In this document: piece after piece, positions 52,094 through 53,872 of the stretch | Numbering within the stretch: the first letter of the stretch is position 1 | Layout of the letters: every line of letters starts with the position of its first letter | NCBI GenBank assembly: GCA_003963145.1 | Contig: RXJJ01000001.1 | Location: forward strand, 1 to 53,872 | DNA: 53,872 nucleotides | Direction of reading: 5' to 3' | Source: Bradyrhizobiaceae bacterium | Lineage (GTDB): Bacteria > Pseudomonadota > Alphaproteobacteria > Rhizobiales > Xanthobacteraceae | Made by a program: the position numbers and the translations under genes | The notes under the pieces: generated by a model | What the model was told of the DNA's origin: nothing | What the model saw: the letters and a program-made list of their open reading frames with translations, nothing else | The model's database searches: none

Positions 52094-53455
52094 TTATGGC
52101 GAGGTGACTTCGCGCACCACTCCGCTCGAATCCGGCTTTACCTGCCATTGCGGCGCAGCATTTTTGTTACCCGAATGTCGCGACTGCTTTCGAGCGATAA
52201 TCAGAGCGCAGACCGTCGACAGAATGCCGGACAAGACGACGTACAGGCAAACGAGCCAAGGCTGGCCGTCATTGAGCTTGACCAGAAACGTCGCGATCAA
52301 GGCGGTCATACCGGCAACCGCACTCGTCATCTGATAGACGAACGAAATTCCGGTATACCTCACGCGCGCGTCAAACAGGTCGCACAGAAATCCCGCCACG
52401 TTTCCGTACACCGCGGAATAAAAGACACCATACGGGATGATGATAGCGAGCCAGATCAGCAGCTGGTTTCCGCCGGACTGGCTCATCGTGTAGAACGCCG
52501 GGAATACACTCAGCGCACTGACAAGCGATGCGATGCCGTAGAGCTTTGCGCGGGACATCCTGTCGGATAGCGCTCCGGCGATCGGAATGCAGATGGACAG
52601 AACAAGAGCGCCCGCCATCAAGGCCATAAGCGCATCATTGCGGGATACGTGCACGTTTTGCGTGAGGTAGCTGATACTAAACACGCTGAAGATATTGAAA
52701 AACACACCATCGATATGGCGTGCGCCAAGGCCAAGAAACACATTTCCGGAAAATCGCTGGAACAGATCGGCAAGCGGCACCTTTGCTTCCAGCCTCTGCT
52801 CCTTCACATCCGCGAACGCCGGTGTTTCGAAGATGTTCAAGCGAATCCAGAGCCCTACGATTACCAGCAGGCACGAGATCAGAAATCCAAGCCGCCAGCC
52901 CCAGCTAAGAAACTGAGCATCGGTGAGAAGGTTGGAAAGAATCGCCACCGTTGCAGCCGACAACAGAATTCCGAAGGACAAGCCGAGTTGCGGAATGCTC
53001 GTGTAAAATCCACGCTTTTTTTCCGGCGCATACTCGTAAGCCATCAGCACGGCACCGCCCCATTCACCGCCCAGCCCGATGCCCTGAAAAACTCTCATTA
53101 GAAGAAGGAGAGCCGGCGCCCAGAAACCGATCTGCGCGTATGTGGGAATCAAGCCGATCAGGAAAGTCGATATGCCCATGATCATGAGCGTAAAGACCAG
53201 CATGCTCTTTCGGCCGATACGATCGCCAAAGTGGCCGAAGATGATTCCGCCAATCGGGCGCGTCAAAAAGCCGACCGCGAACGTGGCATAAGCCAGCATC
53301 GTGGAGGTCAGAACGTCGTCAGCCGGAAAGTACAGGCGGTTCAGCACAATACTTGCCATGACTCCGTAAAGAAAGAAGTCATACCACTCGATCGTCGCGC
53401 CAATGAGGCTTGACGCTACGACTCTATTGACTGTGCGCGTGTCGATGTCCTTCAT
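52094..53455 (-). CDS. MHS-family MFS symporter, second copy
   Basis: Metabolite:H+ symporter, about 453 residues, paralogous to the one at 8953 (shared IEWYDFFLYG, GGIIFGH.GDRIGRK, RVFQGIG.GGEWGGAVLMA, FDARVRYTGISFVYQ). The start at ATG 53455 has GGGAGGA upstream and overlaps the end of the GMC oxidoreductase gene by 32 bases. The C-terminal tail (residues 425-453) is polar. Likely uptake of an organic acid or alcohol handled by the neighbouring oxidoreductase. Confidence 0.92.
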   Translation of the reverse strand: MKDIDTRTVNRVVASSLIGATIEWYDFFLYGVMASIVLNRLYFPADDVLTSTMLAYATFAVGFLTRPIGGIIFGHFGDRIGRKSMLVFTLMIMGISTFLIGLIPTYAQIGFWAPALLLLMRVFQGIGLGGEWGGAVLMAYEYAPEKKRGFYTSIPQLGLSFGILLSAATVAILSNLLTDAQFLSWGWRLGFLISCLLVIVGLWIRLNIFETPAFADVKEQRLEAKVPLADLFQRFSGNVFLGLGARHIDGVFFNIFSVFSISYLTQNVHVSRNDALMALMAGALVLSICIPIAGALSDRMSRAKLYGIASLVSALSVFPAFYTMSQSGGNQLLIWLAIIIPYGVFYSAVYGNVAGFLCDLFDARVRYTGISFVYQMTSAVAGMTALIATFLVKLNDGQPWLVCLYVVLSGILSTVCALIIARKQSRHSGNKNAAPQWQVKPDSSGVVREVTSP

Positions 53456-53872
53456 GCTGTCCTCCCGATTGCGTGTCCTCGCGGATAGTCCTCGCTGATT
53501 TTCTCGCGATGGTTCTATCCGTCGATATTTCCAAGACCGGCTTCTGCTTGAGCGCATCGGCACGAATCATGTCAGCGGCCTTTTCGGCAATCATGATTGC
53601 CGGAATATTGGTATTCCCCGAAATGAGCGTCGGCATGATCGAGCAATCGATTACACGAAGCCGGTCAACGCCGTGAACTTTCAGACTTGCATCCACCACG
53701 GCCAGCCTGTCGTCCGCGCGGCCCATTTTCGCCGTTCCCACCGGATGGAAAATCGTGGTGGCCAACTGCCGGCAGGCATCCAGCAGTTCCTGGTCGGATC
53801 GAAATTCAGGTCCCGGGGTAACTTCACGCTTGATGAGATCCGAGAGCGGGCGGGTTTTCGACATCCGGCGCG
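53424..53872 (-). CDS. GMC-family oxidoreductase, C-terminal part (5' end outside window)
   Basis: C-terminal domain of an FAD-dependent glucose-methanol-choline oxidoreductase (choline dehydrogenase/alkyl-alcohol type). Seen: PEFRSDQELLDACRQLATTIFHPVGTAKMG with the active-site His, VVDASLKVHGVDRLRVIDCSIMPTLISGNTN with the active-site Asn, and AIMIAEKAADMI. The frame continues upstream beyond base 53872, so the FAD-binding N-terminus is missing from this window. An unusual 45-residue polar tail follows the normal end of the family and overlaps the symporter gene. Confidence 0.9.
   Translation of the reverse strand, partial: RRMSKTRPLSDLIKREVTPGPEFRSDQELLDACRQLATTIFHPVGTAKMGRADDRLAVVDASLKVHGVDRLRVIDCSIMPTLISGNTNIPAIMIAEKAADMIRADALKQKPVLEISTDRTIARKSARTIREDTQSGGQHEGHRHAHSQ

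Noticed and set aside
1-53872. Mobile elements, CRISPR arrays, tRNA or rRNA genes
   Set aside because: No transposase or integrase, no regularly spaced repeats and no tRNA-like cloverleaf was noticed; the gaps between genes are too short for most of these.

Overview
The window is GC-rich, densely packed, and holds 51 protein genes (two cut by the window edges) but no tRNA, rRNA, insertion sequence or CRISPR array that I can see. Three branched-chain-amino-acid-type (Liv/HAAT) ABC importers, three NitT/TauT-type ABC importers, two MHS-type MFS symporters, a sigma-54-like promoter and many LysR/IclR regulators point to an alphaproteobacterium, probably Hyphomicrobiales of the Bradyrhizobium/Afipia/Rhodopseudomonas kind. 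That placement is inference from gene style, not a database match.

Region 1 (1-11067) is a biotin-centred block. One leftward unit runs iclR, biotin carrier protein, NitT-type binding protein, permease, ATPase, bioB. A divergent rightward unit runs biotin carboxylase, a pyruvate-carboxylase-type carboxyltransferase, a beta-keto acid cleavage enzyme (BKACE), an MHS symporter and a short-chain dehydrogenase. Together they look like a three-part biotin-dependent carboxylase, its own biotin synthase, and uptake and keto-acid cleavage functions for an unknown acid.

Region 2 (11085-26700, with transporter genes up to 31662) is a C-N triple-bond block. A nitrilase is followed by a NitT-type importer with two permeases and two ATPases. 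A second nitrilase is followed by an isonitrile-hydratase-like DJ-1 protein and is divergent from Liv system 1. Liv system 2 ends in an aldoxime dehydratase. Aldoxime to nitrile to acid, plus isonitrile to formamide, can be drawn from these genes. LysR regulators separate the modules.

Region 3 (31816-39908) is Liv system 3, co-directional with an AhpD-like protein and a luciferase-type FMNH2-dependent monooxygenase with its flavin reductase, and with a divergent LysR gene.

Region 4 (39909-51149) is a guanidine nitrogen-assimilation locus: a sigma-54-like promoter, a guanidine-I (ykkC) riboswitch, a terminator-like hairpin, two carboxyguanidine-deiminase-type (DUF1989) genes and a guanidine/urea carboxylase. 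Opposite it lies an operon for a NitT-type importer, a creatininase-family amidohydrolase and a type III glutamine synthetase, next to a divergent NikR-like regulator whose nickel ligands are partly lost. No allophanate hydrolase is present in the window. Region 5 (51213-53872) has an IclR regulator, a second MHS symporter and the end of a GMC oxidoreductase.

The recurring layout is one importer plus one or two small-molecule enzymes plus one regulator per module. Perfect hairpins lie between binding-protein and permease genes in two of the importers, and inverted repeats mark likely operators and convergent gene ends.
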